This document shows positions 36,543 through 44,171 of a DNA stretch of 64,000 nt, in pieces (position 1 is the first letter of the stretch; every line of letters begins with the position of its first letter). The stretch lies in the NCBI RefSeq assembly GCF_040187885.1, contig NZ_JBDPLH010000005.1, positions 186,001-250,000 of the forward strand, in the 5' to 3' direction. Both the position numbers and the translations under genes were made by a program. Below the pieces are notes generated by a model. The model searched no databases. It was not told the DNA's origin and worked only from the letters and a program-made list of their open reading frames with translations. Source of the stretch: Roseateles_E cavernae. GTDB taxonomy: Bacteria > Pseudomonadota > Gammaproteobacteria > Burkholderiales > Burkholderiaceae_C.

Positions 36543-36554
36543 GCAAACGTTTGC
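36543..36554. promoter_or_regulatory. LacI/PurR-type palindrome GCAAACGTTTGC
   Basis: A perfect 12-bp palindrome with the central CG step typical of LacI-family operators; it equals the core of the E. coli PurR box (known consensus ACGCAAACGTTTGCGT). It overlaps the -35 hexamer of the promoter called at 36551-36579, where a bound repressor would block RNA polymerase. No LacI-family gene is in the window. Confidence 0.55.
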
Positions 36555-36579
36555 GAACCTGGCGAGCTTGGCCTAGACT
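36551..36579 (+). promoter_or_regulatory. Putative sigma-70 promoter of the 2OG-Fe(II) oxygenase gene
   Basis: TTGCGA (36551-36556), a 17-base spacer and TAGACT (36574-36579), ending 65 bases before the gene's ATG. The LacI-type palindrome overlaps the -35. Confidence 0.5.
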
Positions 36580-36644
36580 TCAGCTCGCGCGCCACAGCCC
36601 CGCGATTGAATGGCTTGGCGTCGGGACACTATCGAGGAGATCCC

Positions 36645-37487
36645 ATGCAAGTCAAAGTCGTCGACTACCGCGCCGCCGACGCGGCCGAGCAGTTCACCCG
36701 CTCGCTGCACGAAACCGGCTTCGGCGTGCTCGTCAACCATCCGATCCAGCAGGCCCTGGTCGAGAAGATCTATGCCGACTGGCTGGGCTTCTTCAACGGC
36801 GACGAGAAGCACCAGTACGACTTCTCGAAGGAGAAGCAGGACGGCTACTTCTCCACCGAGATCTCGGAGACCGCCAAGGGCTTCACCCAGAAGGACATCA
36901 AGGAGTACTTCCACATCTACCCCTGGGGCCGCATTCCGGCGCCGCTCAAGGAAGATGCGATGCAGTACTACAGCCAGGCCAACGGCCTCGCGCAGGAACT
37001 GCTGTCCTGGGTCGAGCGCTACACGCCGGCCGAGATCGCCAGGCATTACCGCGAACCGCTGTCCCAGATGATCCAGGACAGCCAGCTGACCCTGCTGCGC
37101 GTGCTGCGCTATCCGCCGCTGACCGGCAACGAGCCGGCCGGCTCGCTGCGCGCCGCCCCGCATGGCGATATCAATCTCTTGACCATCCTGCCGGCCGCCA
37201 ACGAGCCGGGCCTGCAGGTGCAGGGCAAGGACGGCGAATGGTTCGACGTGCCCTGCGACTTCGGCATGCTGATCATCAATATCGGCGACATGCTGCAGGA
37301 AGCCTCACAGGGCTATTACCCGTCGACCCAGCACCGCGTCGTCAACCCGACGGGCGACGGCGCCAAGAAGAGCCGGGTCTCGCTGCCGCTGTTCCTGCAC
37401 CCGCGCGACGAGGTCGTGCTGTCGGACCGCTACACCGCCCACGCCTATCTGGAAGAGCGGCTGCGCGAGCTGGGCGTCAAGAAGTAA
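36645..37487 (+). CDS. 2-oxoglutarate/Fe(II)-dependent oxygenase, isopenicillin N synthase family
   Basis: A non-haem iron oxygenase of 280 residues with the DIOX_N region at the start (GFGVLVNHPIQQALVEKIYADW) and the jelly-roll core. The iron ligands are visible as HGD in APHGDINLLTIL near 171-173 and the distal His in STQHRVVNP near 229; the 2-oxoglutarate-binding Arg/Ser pair is KSRVSLPLF near 242. The ATG has a GAGGAGA ribosome-binding site. It is divergent from sucA, so an enzyme consuming 2-oxoglutarate lies beside the complex that burns it. The substrate is unknown. Confidence 0.88.
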   Translation: MQVKVVDYRAADAAEQFTRSLHETGFGVLVNHPIQQALVEKIYADWLGFFNGDEKHQYDFSKEKQDGYFSTEISETAKGFTQKDIKEYFHIYPWGRIPAPLKEDAMQYYSQANGLAQELLSWVERYTPAEIARHYREPLSQMIQDSQLTLLRVLRYPPLTGNEPAGSLRAAPHGDINLLTILPAANEPGLQVQGKDGEWFDVPCDFGMLIINIGDMLQEASQGYYPSTQHRVVNPTGDGAKKSRVSLPLFLHPRDEVVLSDRYTAHAYLEERLRELGVKK

Positions 37488-37503
37488 GCCGGCCGCACAC
37501 CAC

Positions 37504-37527
37504 AGCCGACCCCAAGGTCGGCTTTTT
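37504..37527 (+). terminator. Terminator after the 2OG-Fe(II) oxygenase gene
   Basis: AGCCGACC and GGTCGGCT form an 8-bp stem around a short CCAA loop, followed by TTTTT. Confidence 0.85.
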
Positions 37528-37552
37528 GCGACGCGCTGCTCTACAGTGGCCC

Positions 37553-37900
37553 ATGCCCCAGCTCATCCACATCCACCCCGAGGCGCCGCCCAAGCCGGCC
37601 TTGGGCGCGACATGCAATGGCTGCGGCGTCTGCTGCCTGGCCGAGCCCTGCCCCGTGGGCGTGCTGGCGAGCCGACGTCGGCACGGCGCCTGCGCGGCCC
37701 TGCGCTGGTCGGACGAGGGCGGGCGCTATGTCTGCGGCATGCTGATCGAGCCGCTGACGGCCCTGGGCTGGGCCCGCCCGGGGCCACGCTGGCTGAACCG
37801 CCTGATCGGCGCCTGGGCGCGCCGCATGATCGCCGCCGGCAAGGGTTGTGATGCCGATCTGCTGGTGCAGCCAGCGCCGGGCGAACAGCGCCCGCACTGA
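37553..37900 (+). CDS. Small Cys-cluster protein (YkgJ-like zinc/iron-chelating family)
   Basis: A 115-residue basic protein with CNGCGVCCLAEPCPVG at about 22-37 and further cysteines at CAAL, VCGM and GCDA, the pattern of the YkgJ/UPF0153 family, thought to bind zinc or iron. The starting ATG (37553-37555) follows a terminator, so it has its own promoter. A Trp/Arg-rich segment (RWLNRLIGAWARRM) follows the cluster. Function is unknown. Confidence 0.7.
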   Translation: MPQLIHIHPEAPPKPALGATCNGCGVCCLAEPCPVGVLASRRRHGACAALRWSDEGGRYVCGMLIEPLTALGWARPGPRWLNRLIGAWARRMIAAGKGCDADLLVQPAPGEQRPH

Positions 37901-37902
37901 GA

Positions 37903-37947
37903 CCCGGGCAAGCCACTAGAGCAGCGCACAGACCCAAGGGCTAGGAT
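37903..37947 (+). promoter_or_regulatory. Conserved promoter block upstream of the first substrate-binding protein
   Basis: CCCGGGCAAG, then TAGAGC at 37917-37922, a 19-base spacer and GGGCTAGGAT ending at 37947. The same elements with identical spacing precede the second paralogue at 39586-39630. TAGGAT is a plausible -10; the upstream hexamer is not a consensus -35. The 19-base spacer sequences differ, so the shared parts appear selected. Confidence 0.55.
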
Positions 37948-37980
37948 CAATCTTCCTAACAGTTGTGGAGTGCGCAGACT

Positions 37981-39561
37981 ATGAATCATCAGCTCAAGCT
38001 GGCTTCGATTTCGCTGGCCCTGGGCCTGTTGGCCGCGACCTCGGCCCATGCCGTACCGCTGCGTTGGGCAGCGCAAAACGACATCCTGACGACGGACCCG
38101 CACTCGCAGAACCATGCGACCACCAATGCGATCCTGATGCACGCCTATGAGGGTCTGACTCGCTACAGCAACAAATACGATGTCGAGCCGGCCCTGGCCA
38201 CCAAATGGACCTTCATCAGCCCGACCCAGGTGCGCTTCGAGCTGCGCAAGGGTGTCAAGTTCCATGACGGCACGCCCTTCACCGCCGACGACGTGGTGTT
38301 CTCCTTCGGCCGCATCAAGCAGCCCCAGGGCACGATGCAGATCTATGTGACCGGCATCAAGGAGGTCAAGAAGATCGACAGCCACACCGTCGATCTGATC
38401 CTGGAAGCGCCCAACCCCATCCTGCTGCGCAACATCATCGACTTCCGCATCATGAGCAAGGCCTGGGCGGAGAAGAACAACACCGTCAACACCCAGGACT
38501 ACAAGGCCAAGGAAGACAACTTCGCCTCACGCAATGTGATGGGTACCGGCGCCTACAAGATCACCGGCTGGCAGCCCGACCAGAAGATCGCGATGGTGCA
38601 GAACCCCGACTGGTGGGACAAGGCCCGCGCCAGCAACATTACCGAGGTCAGCTACCTGCCGATCAAGTCGGACCCGACCCGCGTGGCCGCCCTGCTGTCC
38701 GGCGACGTCGACCTGCTGACCGACCTGCCGACGCAGGACGTCGCCAAGCTCAAGTCCGACCCCAAGCTCAAGGTCGTCGAAGGCCCCGAGGTGCGCACCA
38801 TCTTCCTGGCGCTGGACCAGGGCAGTGACGAACTCAAGGGCTCCAATGTCAAGGGCAAGAACCCCTTCAAGGACAAGCGCGTGCGCGAGGCGCTGAACCT
38901 GACCGTGGACCGCGAGGCGATCAAGCGCACCATCATGCGCGGCCTGTCGATCCCGGCCGGCATCATGGTGGCGCCGGGCGTCAACGGCAACACGCCGGAC
39001 ATCGACCAGCCGCTCAAGGTCGATGTCGACAAGGCCAAGAAGCTGATGACCGAGGCCGGCTACCCCGAGGGCTTCGAGATCCAGATGAACTGCCCGAACA
39101 ACCGCTACGTCAACGACGAAGAGGTCTGCCAGGCCGTCGTCGCGATGTGGGCCAAGATCGGCGTCAAGGGCCGCCTGGTGGCCACGCCGATGGCCCAGCA
39201 CAGCGTGACCTTCCAGAAGTTCGACACCTCGTTGTACATGCTGGGCTGGGGCGTGGCCACCTATGACGCGCAGTACGCGCTGCAGTCGCTGGTGCGCACC
39301 AAGACCACCGGTGCCGACGGCAACTTCAACTACTCCAAGGTCAGCGACGCCAAGATCGACCAGCTGGTCGATGCGATGAAGACCGAGGTCGACATCCCCA
39401 AGCGCAACGCGATGATCCGGGAGGCCTTGCTGCGCACCCGCGACGAGTACCTGTTCGTGCCCCTGCACCACCAGGTCCGCCCCTGGGCGATGCGCGCCAA
39501 TGTGACGACCGAGCACCGCTCGGATGACCGTCCGGAAGCGCGCTTCACCAACATCAAGTAA
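37981..39561 (+). CDS. ABC transporter substrate-binding protein, peptide/nickel family 5 (copy 1)
   Basis: A periplasmic cluster C binding protein of 526 residues, probably for peptides or similar compounds. It has a Sec signal peptide with cleavage after SAHA at about residue 24. Family motifs follow: QNDILTTDPHSQN, PALATKWTFISPTQVRFELRKGVKFHDGTPFTADDVVFSF near 60-105, and a C-terminal RSDDRPEARFTNIK. The ATG at 37981 is chosen over an in-frame ATG six codons earlier. It is closely similar throughout to the next gene. No transporter membrane or ATPase gene is adjacent. Confidence 0.9.
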   Translation: MNHQLKLASISLALGLLAATSAHAVPLRWAAQNDILTTDPHSQNHATTNAILMHAYEGLTRYSNKYDVEPALATKWTFISPTQVRFELRKGVKFHDGTPFTADDVVFSFGRIKQPQGTMQIYVTGIKEVKKIDSHTVDLILEAPNPILLRNIIDFRIMSKAWAEKNNTVNTQDYKAKEDNFASRNVMGTGAYKITGWQPDQKIAMVQNPDWWDKARASNITEVSYLPIKSDPTRVAALLSGDVDLLTDLPTQDVAKLKSDPKLKVVEGPEVRTIFLALDQGSDELKGSNVKGKNPFKDKRVREALNLTVDREAIKRTIMRGLSIPAGIMVAPGVNGNTPDIDQPLKVDVDKAKKLMTEAGYPEGFEIQMNCPNNRYVNDEEVCQAVVAMWAKIGVKGRLVATPMAQHSVTFQKFDTSLYMLGWGVATYDAQYALQSLVRTKTTGADGNFNYSKVSDAKIDQLVDAMKTEVDIPKRNAMIREALLRTRDEYLFVPLHHQVRPWAMRANVTTEHRSDDRPEARFTNIK

Positions 39562-39570
39562 GCCGTGGCC

Positions 39571-39592
39571 GCCCGGGGCATCTGCCCCGGGC
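39571..39592 (+). terminator. GC hairpin between the two substrate-binding protein genes
   Basis: GCCCGGGGCA and TGCCCCGGGC are perfectly complementary with almost no loop. There is no U-tract. It lies 10 bases after the first stop and overlaps the start of the second copy's conserved promoter block. It may protect the upstream mRNA 3' end or partly terminate. Confidence 0.45.
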
Positions 39593-39630
39593 AAGTCAGT
39601 AGAGCTGCTCCGTGGATGCCGGGCTAGGAT
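39586..39630 (+). promoter_or_regulatory. Conserved promoter block upstream of the second substrate-binding protein
   Basis: CCCGGGCAAG (39586-39595), TAGAGC (39600-39605), a 19-base spacer and GGGCTAGGAT ending at 39630, matching the block before copy 1 in order and spacing. It supports independent transcription of each paralogue. Confidence 0.55.
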
Positions 39631-39662
39631 GCCCGCTTTTCAGTATTCCACGGAGGAAGAAG

Positions 39663-41258
39663 ATGCCGAATCGCAAGTTCAAGCTGGCCGCGCTGTGCCT
39701 GTCGCTGGGCCTCTCGCTTGGCATGATGGCCGCCAGCGGTGTGCAGGCCGTGCCGCTGCACTGGGCCGCGCAGAACGATGTGCTGACCCTGGATCCGCAT
39801 TCGCAGAACCATGGCACCACCAGCGCCATCCTGGCCCATGCCTATGAAGGCCTGACCCGCTACAGCAAGACCTACCAGATCGAGCCCGCACTGGCCACCA
39901 AGTGGACCCAGATCAGCCCGACCCAGGTGCGCTTCGAGCTGCGCAAGGGTGTCAAGTTCCATGACGGCACCCCCTTCACCGCCGACGACGTGGTGTTCTC
40001 GCTGGCCCGCATCAAGCAGCCCCAGGGCACCCTGCAGGCCTTCGTGAACGGCATCGCCGAGATCAAGAAGATCGACAGCCACACAGTGGACTTCATCCTG
40101 TCGGCCCCGAACCCCATCCTGCTGCGCAACATCGTCGACTTCCGCATGGTCAGCAAGAGCTGGGCGGAGAAGAACAAGTCGGTCAACCTGCCGGACGTGA
40201 AGGTCAAGGAAGAGACCTTCGCGACCCGCAACACCAACGGCACCGGCCCCTACAAGATCACCGGCTGGCAGCCCGACCAGAAGATCAGCATGGTGGCCAA
40301 CAAGGACTGGTGGGATGCCGCCAACGCCAGCAATGTCGACAGCGTCACCTACTCGCCGATCAAGTCCGACGCCACCCGCGTCGCGGCCCTGCTGTCCGGC
40401 GAGGTGGACTTGCTGACCGACCTGCCGACCCAGGACGTGCAGAAGCTGCGCAACGACGCCAAGCTGGCGGTGCTGGAAGGCACCGAGATCCGCACCATCT
40501 TCATCGCGATGGACCAGGGCAGCGACGAGATCCGCGGCTCCAACATCAAGGGCAAGAACCCGCTGAAGGACAAGCGCGTGCGCGAGGCCCTGTCGGTGGC
40601 GATCGACCGCGAGGCGATCAAGCGCGCCATCATGCGCGGCCTGTCGGTGCCGGCCGGCCTCATGGTCGCCCCGGGCGTCAACGGCAACACACCGGACATC
40701 GACACGCCGCTGAAGGTCGATGCCGACAAGGCCAAGAAGCTGCTGGCCGAGGCCGGCTATGCGGACGGCTTCGAGGTGCCGCTGAACTGCCCGAACAACC
40801 GCTACGTCAACGACGAGGAGATCTGCCAGGCGGTGGTCTCGATGTGGGCCAGGATAGGCATCAAGGCCAGGCTGCAGACCGAGCCGATGTCGACCTTCAG
40901 CCCCAAGATCCAGGGCTTCGAGCACCAGCTCTTCCTGTTCGGCTGGGGCGTGCCGACCTATGACGCGCTCTACACCATCCAGTCCCTGGTGCGCACCAAG
41001 ACCACCGGTGCCGATGGCAACTGGAACTACTTCCGCATCAGCGACGCCAAGATCGACCAGCTGACCGATGCGATGAAGATCGAGTCCGACGTCAGCAAGC
41101 GCAACGGTCTGATCCGCGAGGCCCTGCTGCGCATGCGCGACGAGCATCTGTTCATCCCCATCCACCACCAGATGCGCCCCTGGGCGATGAAGAAGGGCGT
41201 CTCGACCGTGCACCGCTCGGACGACCGCCCGGAAGCGCGCTTCACCAACATCAAGTAG
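39663..41258 (+). CDS. ABC transporter substrate-binding protein, peptide/nickel family 5 (copy 2)
   Basis: A periplasmic binding protein of 531 residues, tandem paralogue of the preceding gene. The signal peptide ends at about GVQA, residue 28. Shared blocks include AVPLHWAAQNDVLTLDPHSQN, RFELRKGVKFHDGTPFTADDVVFS, NIKGKNPLKDKRVREAL and the same C-terminal RSDDRPEARFTNIK. Differences cluster in lobes likely to contact ligand, for example STFSPKIQGFEHQLFLFGWGVPTYDALY against QHSVTFQKFDTSLYMLGWGVATYDAQY. A GGAGGAAGAAG ribosome-binding site precedes the ATG. It is convergent with the nitronate monooxygenase gene. Confidence 0.9.
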   Translation: MPNRKFKLAALCLSLGLSLGMMAASGVQAVPLHWAAQNDVLTLDPHSQNHGTTSAILAHAYEGLTRYSKTYQIEPALATKWTQISPTQVRFELRKGVKFHDGTPFTADDVVFSLARIKQPQGTLQAFVNGIAEIKKIDSHTVDFILSAPNPILLRNIVDFRMVSKSWAEKNKSVNLPDVKVKEETFATRNTNGTGPYKITGWQPDQKISMVANKDWWDAANASNVDSVTYSPIKSDATRVAALLSGEVDLLTDLPTQDVQKLRNDAKLAVLEGTEIRTIFIAMDQGSDEIRGSNIKGKNPLKDKRVREALSVAIDREAIKRAIMRGLSVPAGLMVAPGVNGNTPDIDTPLKVDADKAKKLLAEAGYADGFEVPLNCPNNRYVNDEEICQAVVSMWARIGIKARLQTEPMSTFSPKIQGFEHQLFLFGWGVPTYDALYTIQSLVRTKTTGADGNWNYFRISDAKIDQLTDAMKIESDVSKRNGLIREALLRMRDEHLFIPIHHQMRPWAMKKGVSTVHRSDDRPEARFTNIK

Positions 41259-41279
41259 GCAGCGCAGCGCCTCAACGCC

Positions 41280-41305
41280 AAGGGCCACCCGAGGGTGGCC
41301 CTTTT
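41280..41305. terminator. Bidirectional terminator between substrate-binding protein 2 and nitronate monooxygenase
   Basis: AAGGGCCACCC and GGGTGGCCCTT form an 11-bp stem with loop CGA, followed by TT on the plus strand. It separates two convergent genes. Confidence 0.8.
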
Positions 41306-41321
41306 CAATGCAGGCGCCGTA

Positions 41322-42275
41322 TCAGGCCAGGGCGAGACGCTCGCGGGCCGCCCGGTACTCGCGCGCCAGACGATCGACCAGCGCTCGTGCTGGCACGATC
41401 TCGCGCACCGCACCGATGCCCTGGCCGCTGCCCCAGATGTCCTTCCAGGCCTTCTTCGAGTCGCCGCCGAAGTTCATCGCGCTGGGGTCGCTCTCGGGCA
41501 GCTTGTCGGGGTCCATGCCGGCATTGACGATGGAGCCGCGCAGATAGTTGCCGTGCACGCCGGTGAACAGATTGCTGTAGACGATGTCATCGCTGTTGGA
41601 GGCGACGATCATCTGCTTGTAGGCCTCGGTGGCGCGCGCCTCCTCGGTCGCGATGAAGGCCGAGCCGATATAGGCGAAGTCCGCGCCCATCGCCTGGGCG
41701 GCCAGCACCGCATCGCCGCTGGCGATCGCACCCGACAGCGCGATCGGGCCATCGAACCACTCGCGGATTTCCTGGATCAGCGCAAACGGGCTCTTGACGC
41801 CCGCATGGCCGCCGGCCCCGGCCGCCACCGCGATCAGGCCGTCGGCGCCCTTCTCGATCGCCTTCTTCGCGAACTTGTTGTTGATGATGTCGTGCAGCAC
41901 GACACCACCCCAGGCATGCACGGCGGCATTGACATCCTCGCGCGCGCCCAGCGAGGTGATGATGATGGGCACCTTGTACTTGGCGCACAGCGCCATATCG
42001 TGCTCCAAGCGGTCATTGCTCTTGTGCACGATCTGGTTGATCGCAAACGGCGCGGCCGGCTTGTCGGGGTGCGCCTTGTTATAGGCCGCCAGCTCGGTGG
42101 TGATCTCGTTGAGCCACTCGTCCAGCAACTCGGCCGGACGGGCATTGAGTGCGGGCATCGAGCCGACGACGCCGGCCTTGCACTGCTCGATCACCAGCTT
42201 GGGATTGCTGATGATGAACAGCGGCGAGCCGATGATGGGCAGGGGCAGGTTTTGCAGGGCGGGAGGCAGGGCCAC
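41322..42275 (-). CDS. Nitronate monooxygenase (2-nitropropane dioxygenase family)
   Basis: A FMN-dependent TIM-barrel enzyme oxidising alkyl nitronates, or a related flavin reductase; the family also includes FabK-like enoyl reductases. The 317 residues show PIIGSPLFIISNPKLVIEQCKAGVVGSMPAL near the start, the FMN-binding ADGLIAVAAGAGGHAG near 143-160, and SGAIASGDAVLAAQAMGADFAYIGSAFIATEEA near 195-230. It lies 29 bases after the acyl-CoA dehydrogenase on the same strand and is probably co-transcribed. The nitro substrate is not predictable. Confidence 0.85.
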   Translation of the reverse strand: MALPPALQNLPLPIIGSPLFIISNPKLVIEQCKAGVVGSMPALNARPAELLDEWLNEITTELAAYNKAHPDKPAAPFAINQIVHKSNDRLEHDMALCAKYKVPIIITSLGAREDVNAAVHAWGGVVLHDIINNKFAKKAIEKGADGLIAVAAGAGGHAGVKSPFALIQEIREWFDGPIALSGAIASGDAVLAAQAMGADFAYIGSAFIATEEARATEAYKQMIVASNSDDIVYSNLFTGVHGNYLRGSIVNAGMDPDKLPESDPSAMNFGGDSKKAWKDIWGSGQGIGAVREIVPARALVDRLAREYRAARERLALA

Positions 42276-42304
42276 AAAGGTCTCCGTTCGTTGTGTCAGT
42301 GGGA

Positions 42305-44095
42305 TCAGAAGGCGTCCAGCGCCAGCGCGGTGACGCTGTCGGCGCCTTCGACGATGGCGTCGCGCAGGCCCGAACTGCGGCTCAGGATGTGCTCGGCATA
42401 AAAGCGCGCCGTCGCGATCTTGGCGCTCATGAAGGGGAGCTCCTCGCCGGCGGCGACCTTGTCCTCGGCCACGATCAGCGCGCGCGCCAGCTGCCAGCCG
42501 GCCACCAGATTGCCGGCCAGCATCAGATAGGGCACCGAGCCGGCATAGGCCGCGTTCGGATTGCCCTTGCCCTGGGCGGCGATGAAGTCCACCACATCGA
42601 GATAGGCCTGGCGGGCCGCGCCCAGGCGCTTGGCCACGGCCTTGGATGCCGCGCTGCTGCGCTGCTTCAGCAGTCCTTCGGTGGCCTCGATCTGGCCGGC
42701 AATGGCGCGGGCGAGCTGTCCACCGTCGCGCGTGGTCTTGCGGCCGACCAGGTCATTGGCCTGGATCGCGGTCGTGCCTTCGTAAATCGTCAGGATCTTG
42801 GCGTCGCGGTAGTGCTGGGCCGCACCGGTCTCCTCGATGAAGCCCATGCCGCCATGCACCTGCACGCCGAGGTCGGTGACCTCCAGGCTCATCTCGGTGC
42901 TGTAGCCCTTGACCAGCGGCACCATGAATTCGTAGAAGGCCTGGTTCTGCTTGCGCGTGTCGGCGTCGGGATGGTGGTGGGCCGCGTCATAGGCTGCGGC
43001 TGCCACGCTGGACATCGCACGGCAGCCCTCGGTCAGCGCGCGCATCGTCATCAGCATGCGGCGCACATCGGGGTGATGGATGATGGCGGCGCTGCCGGCC
43101 ACCGAGCCGTCGACCGGTCGCGACTGGACGCGGTCGCGCGCGTAGCCGACCGCCTTCTGATAGGCCCGCTCGGCCACCGCGATGCCCTGCACGCCGACGC
43201 CGAAGCGGGCGGCGTTCATCATGATGAACATGTACTCGAGGCCGCGGTTCTCCTGGCCGACCAGGGTGCCGATCGCGCCGCCATGGTCGCCGAACTGCAG
43301 CACCGCCGTCGGGCTGGCCTTGATGCCCATCTTGTGCTCGATCGAGACGCAGTGCGCGTCATTGCGCGCACCCAGCGAGCCGTCGGCATTGACCAGGAAC
43401 TTGGGCACGATGAAGAGGCTGATGCCCTTGACGCCCTCGGGCGCTCCGACCACGCGGGCCAGCACCAGATGGACGATGTTCTCGGCCATATCGTGCTCGC
43501 CATAGGTGATGAAGATCTTGGTGCCGAAGATCTTGTAGCTGCCATCGGGCTGCGGTTCGGCGCGGGTGCGCACCTGGGCAAGATCTGACCCCGCCTGCGG
43601 CTCGGTCAGATTCATCGTGCCGGTCCACTTGCCGGCCACCAGATTGGGCAAGTAGATGGCCTTCTGCTCATCGCTGCCCGCCGTCAGCAGGGCCTCGATG
43701 GCGCCATCGCTGAGCAGCGGACACAAGGCGAAGCTGACATTGGCGCTGTTGATCATTTCGCCGCAGGCCGCGCCTATGGTCTTGGGCAGGCCCTGGCCGC
43801 CGAATTCGGTCGGGTGCTGCAAGCCCTGCCAGCCGCCGTCGGCGAACTGGCGGAAGGCCTCCTTGAAACCCGGGGTCGTGAAGACCTGACCGTCCTTGAA
43901 GTAGGAGGGGTTCTTGTCGCCCTCGAAGTTCAGCGGCGCGATCACATCCTCATTGAGCTTGGCACATTCCTCCAGCACGGCCTGGGCCGTATCGATGCCG
44001 AAGTCGGCAAAGGCCGGGATCTCGGTCAGCGCCTGCAGGCCGGCAAGCTCCTGCATATTGAACAGCATGTCTTTGACGGGGGCACGGTAGCTCAT
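42305..44095 (-). CDS. Acyl-CoA dehydrogenase (large, FadE12/DUF-type C-terminal domain)
   Basis: FAD-dependent acyl-CoA dehydrogenase passing electrons to ETF. The 596 residues are longer than the 380-residue mitochondrial type, matching the large proteobacterial class with an extra C-terminal helical domain. The N-terminal segment starts YRAPVKDMLFNMQELAGL; the FAD/substrate motif MNLTEPQAGSDLAQVRTRAE is near 160-180 and the catalytic Glu is in IYEGTTAIQANDLVGRK near 437. It follows etfA with a hairpin between, so electron donor and acceptor are encoded together. Chain-length preference cannot be told. Confidence 0.93.
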   Translation of the reverse strand: MSYRAPVKDMLFNMQELAGLQALTEIPAFADFGIDTAQAVLEECAKLNEDVIAPLNFEGDKNPSYFKDGQVFTTPGFKEAFRQFADGGWQGLQHPTEFGGQGLPKTIGAACGEMINSANVSFALCPLLSDGAIEALLTAGSDEQKAIYLPNLVAGKWTGTMNLTEPQAGSDLAQVRTRAEPQPDGSYKIFGTKIFITYGEHDMAENIVHLVLARVVGAPEGVKGISLFIVPKFLVNADGSLGARNDAHCVSIEHKMGIKASPTAVLQFGDHGGAIGTLVGQENRGLEYMFIMMNAARFGVGVQGIAVAERAYQKAVGYARDRVQSRPVDGSVAGSAAIIHHPDVRRMLMTMRALTEGCRAMSSVAAAAYDAAHHHPDADTRKQNQAFYEFMVPLVKGYSTEMSLEVTDLGVQVHGGMGFIEETGAAQHYRDAKILTIYEGTTAIQANDLVGRKTTRDGGQLARAIAGQIEATEGLLKQRSSAASKAVAKRLGAARQAYLDVVDFIAAQGKGNPNAAYAGSVPYLMLAGNLVAGWQLARALIVAEDKVAAGEELPFMSAKIATARFYAEHILSRSSGLRDAIVEGADSVTALALDAF

Positions 44096-44118
44096 GGTGT
44101 CTTCTCTCCAGATACAAC

Positions 44119-44151
44119 AAGGGCGCCGCGACCAGACAGTCGGGCGCCCTT
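44119..44151 (-). terminator. Hairpin between etfA and the acyl-CoA dehydrogenase gene
   Basis: AAGGGCGCC (44119-44127) pairs with GGCGCCCTT (44143-44151), 15-base loop, followed on the minus strand by TTGTTGTAT. It probably tapers transcription so that etfBA mRNA exceeds the dehydrogenase mRNA. Confidence 0.6.
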
Positions 44152-44171
44152 CATCGGTTTCGAGCGGGCGC

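Larger units (their letters stand above)
36264..36644. other. Divergent control region between sucA and the 2OG-Fe(II) oxygenase gene
   Basis: These 381 bases hold no gene I can support; a minus-strand frame at 36269-36595 lacks homology-like features. On the plus strand there is a sigma-70-like promoter and a 12-bp palindrome near 36543-36579. On the minus strand TACAGT at 36408-36413 is a possible sucA -10, implying a leader of about 140 bases. Confidence 0.5.

Noticed and set aside
36269..36595. Minus-strand frame of 108 codons upstream of sucA
   Set aside because: It ends inside the sucA ribosome-binding region and spans the divergent promoter and palindrome; no motif or start signal.
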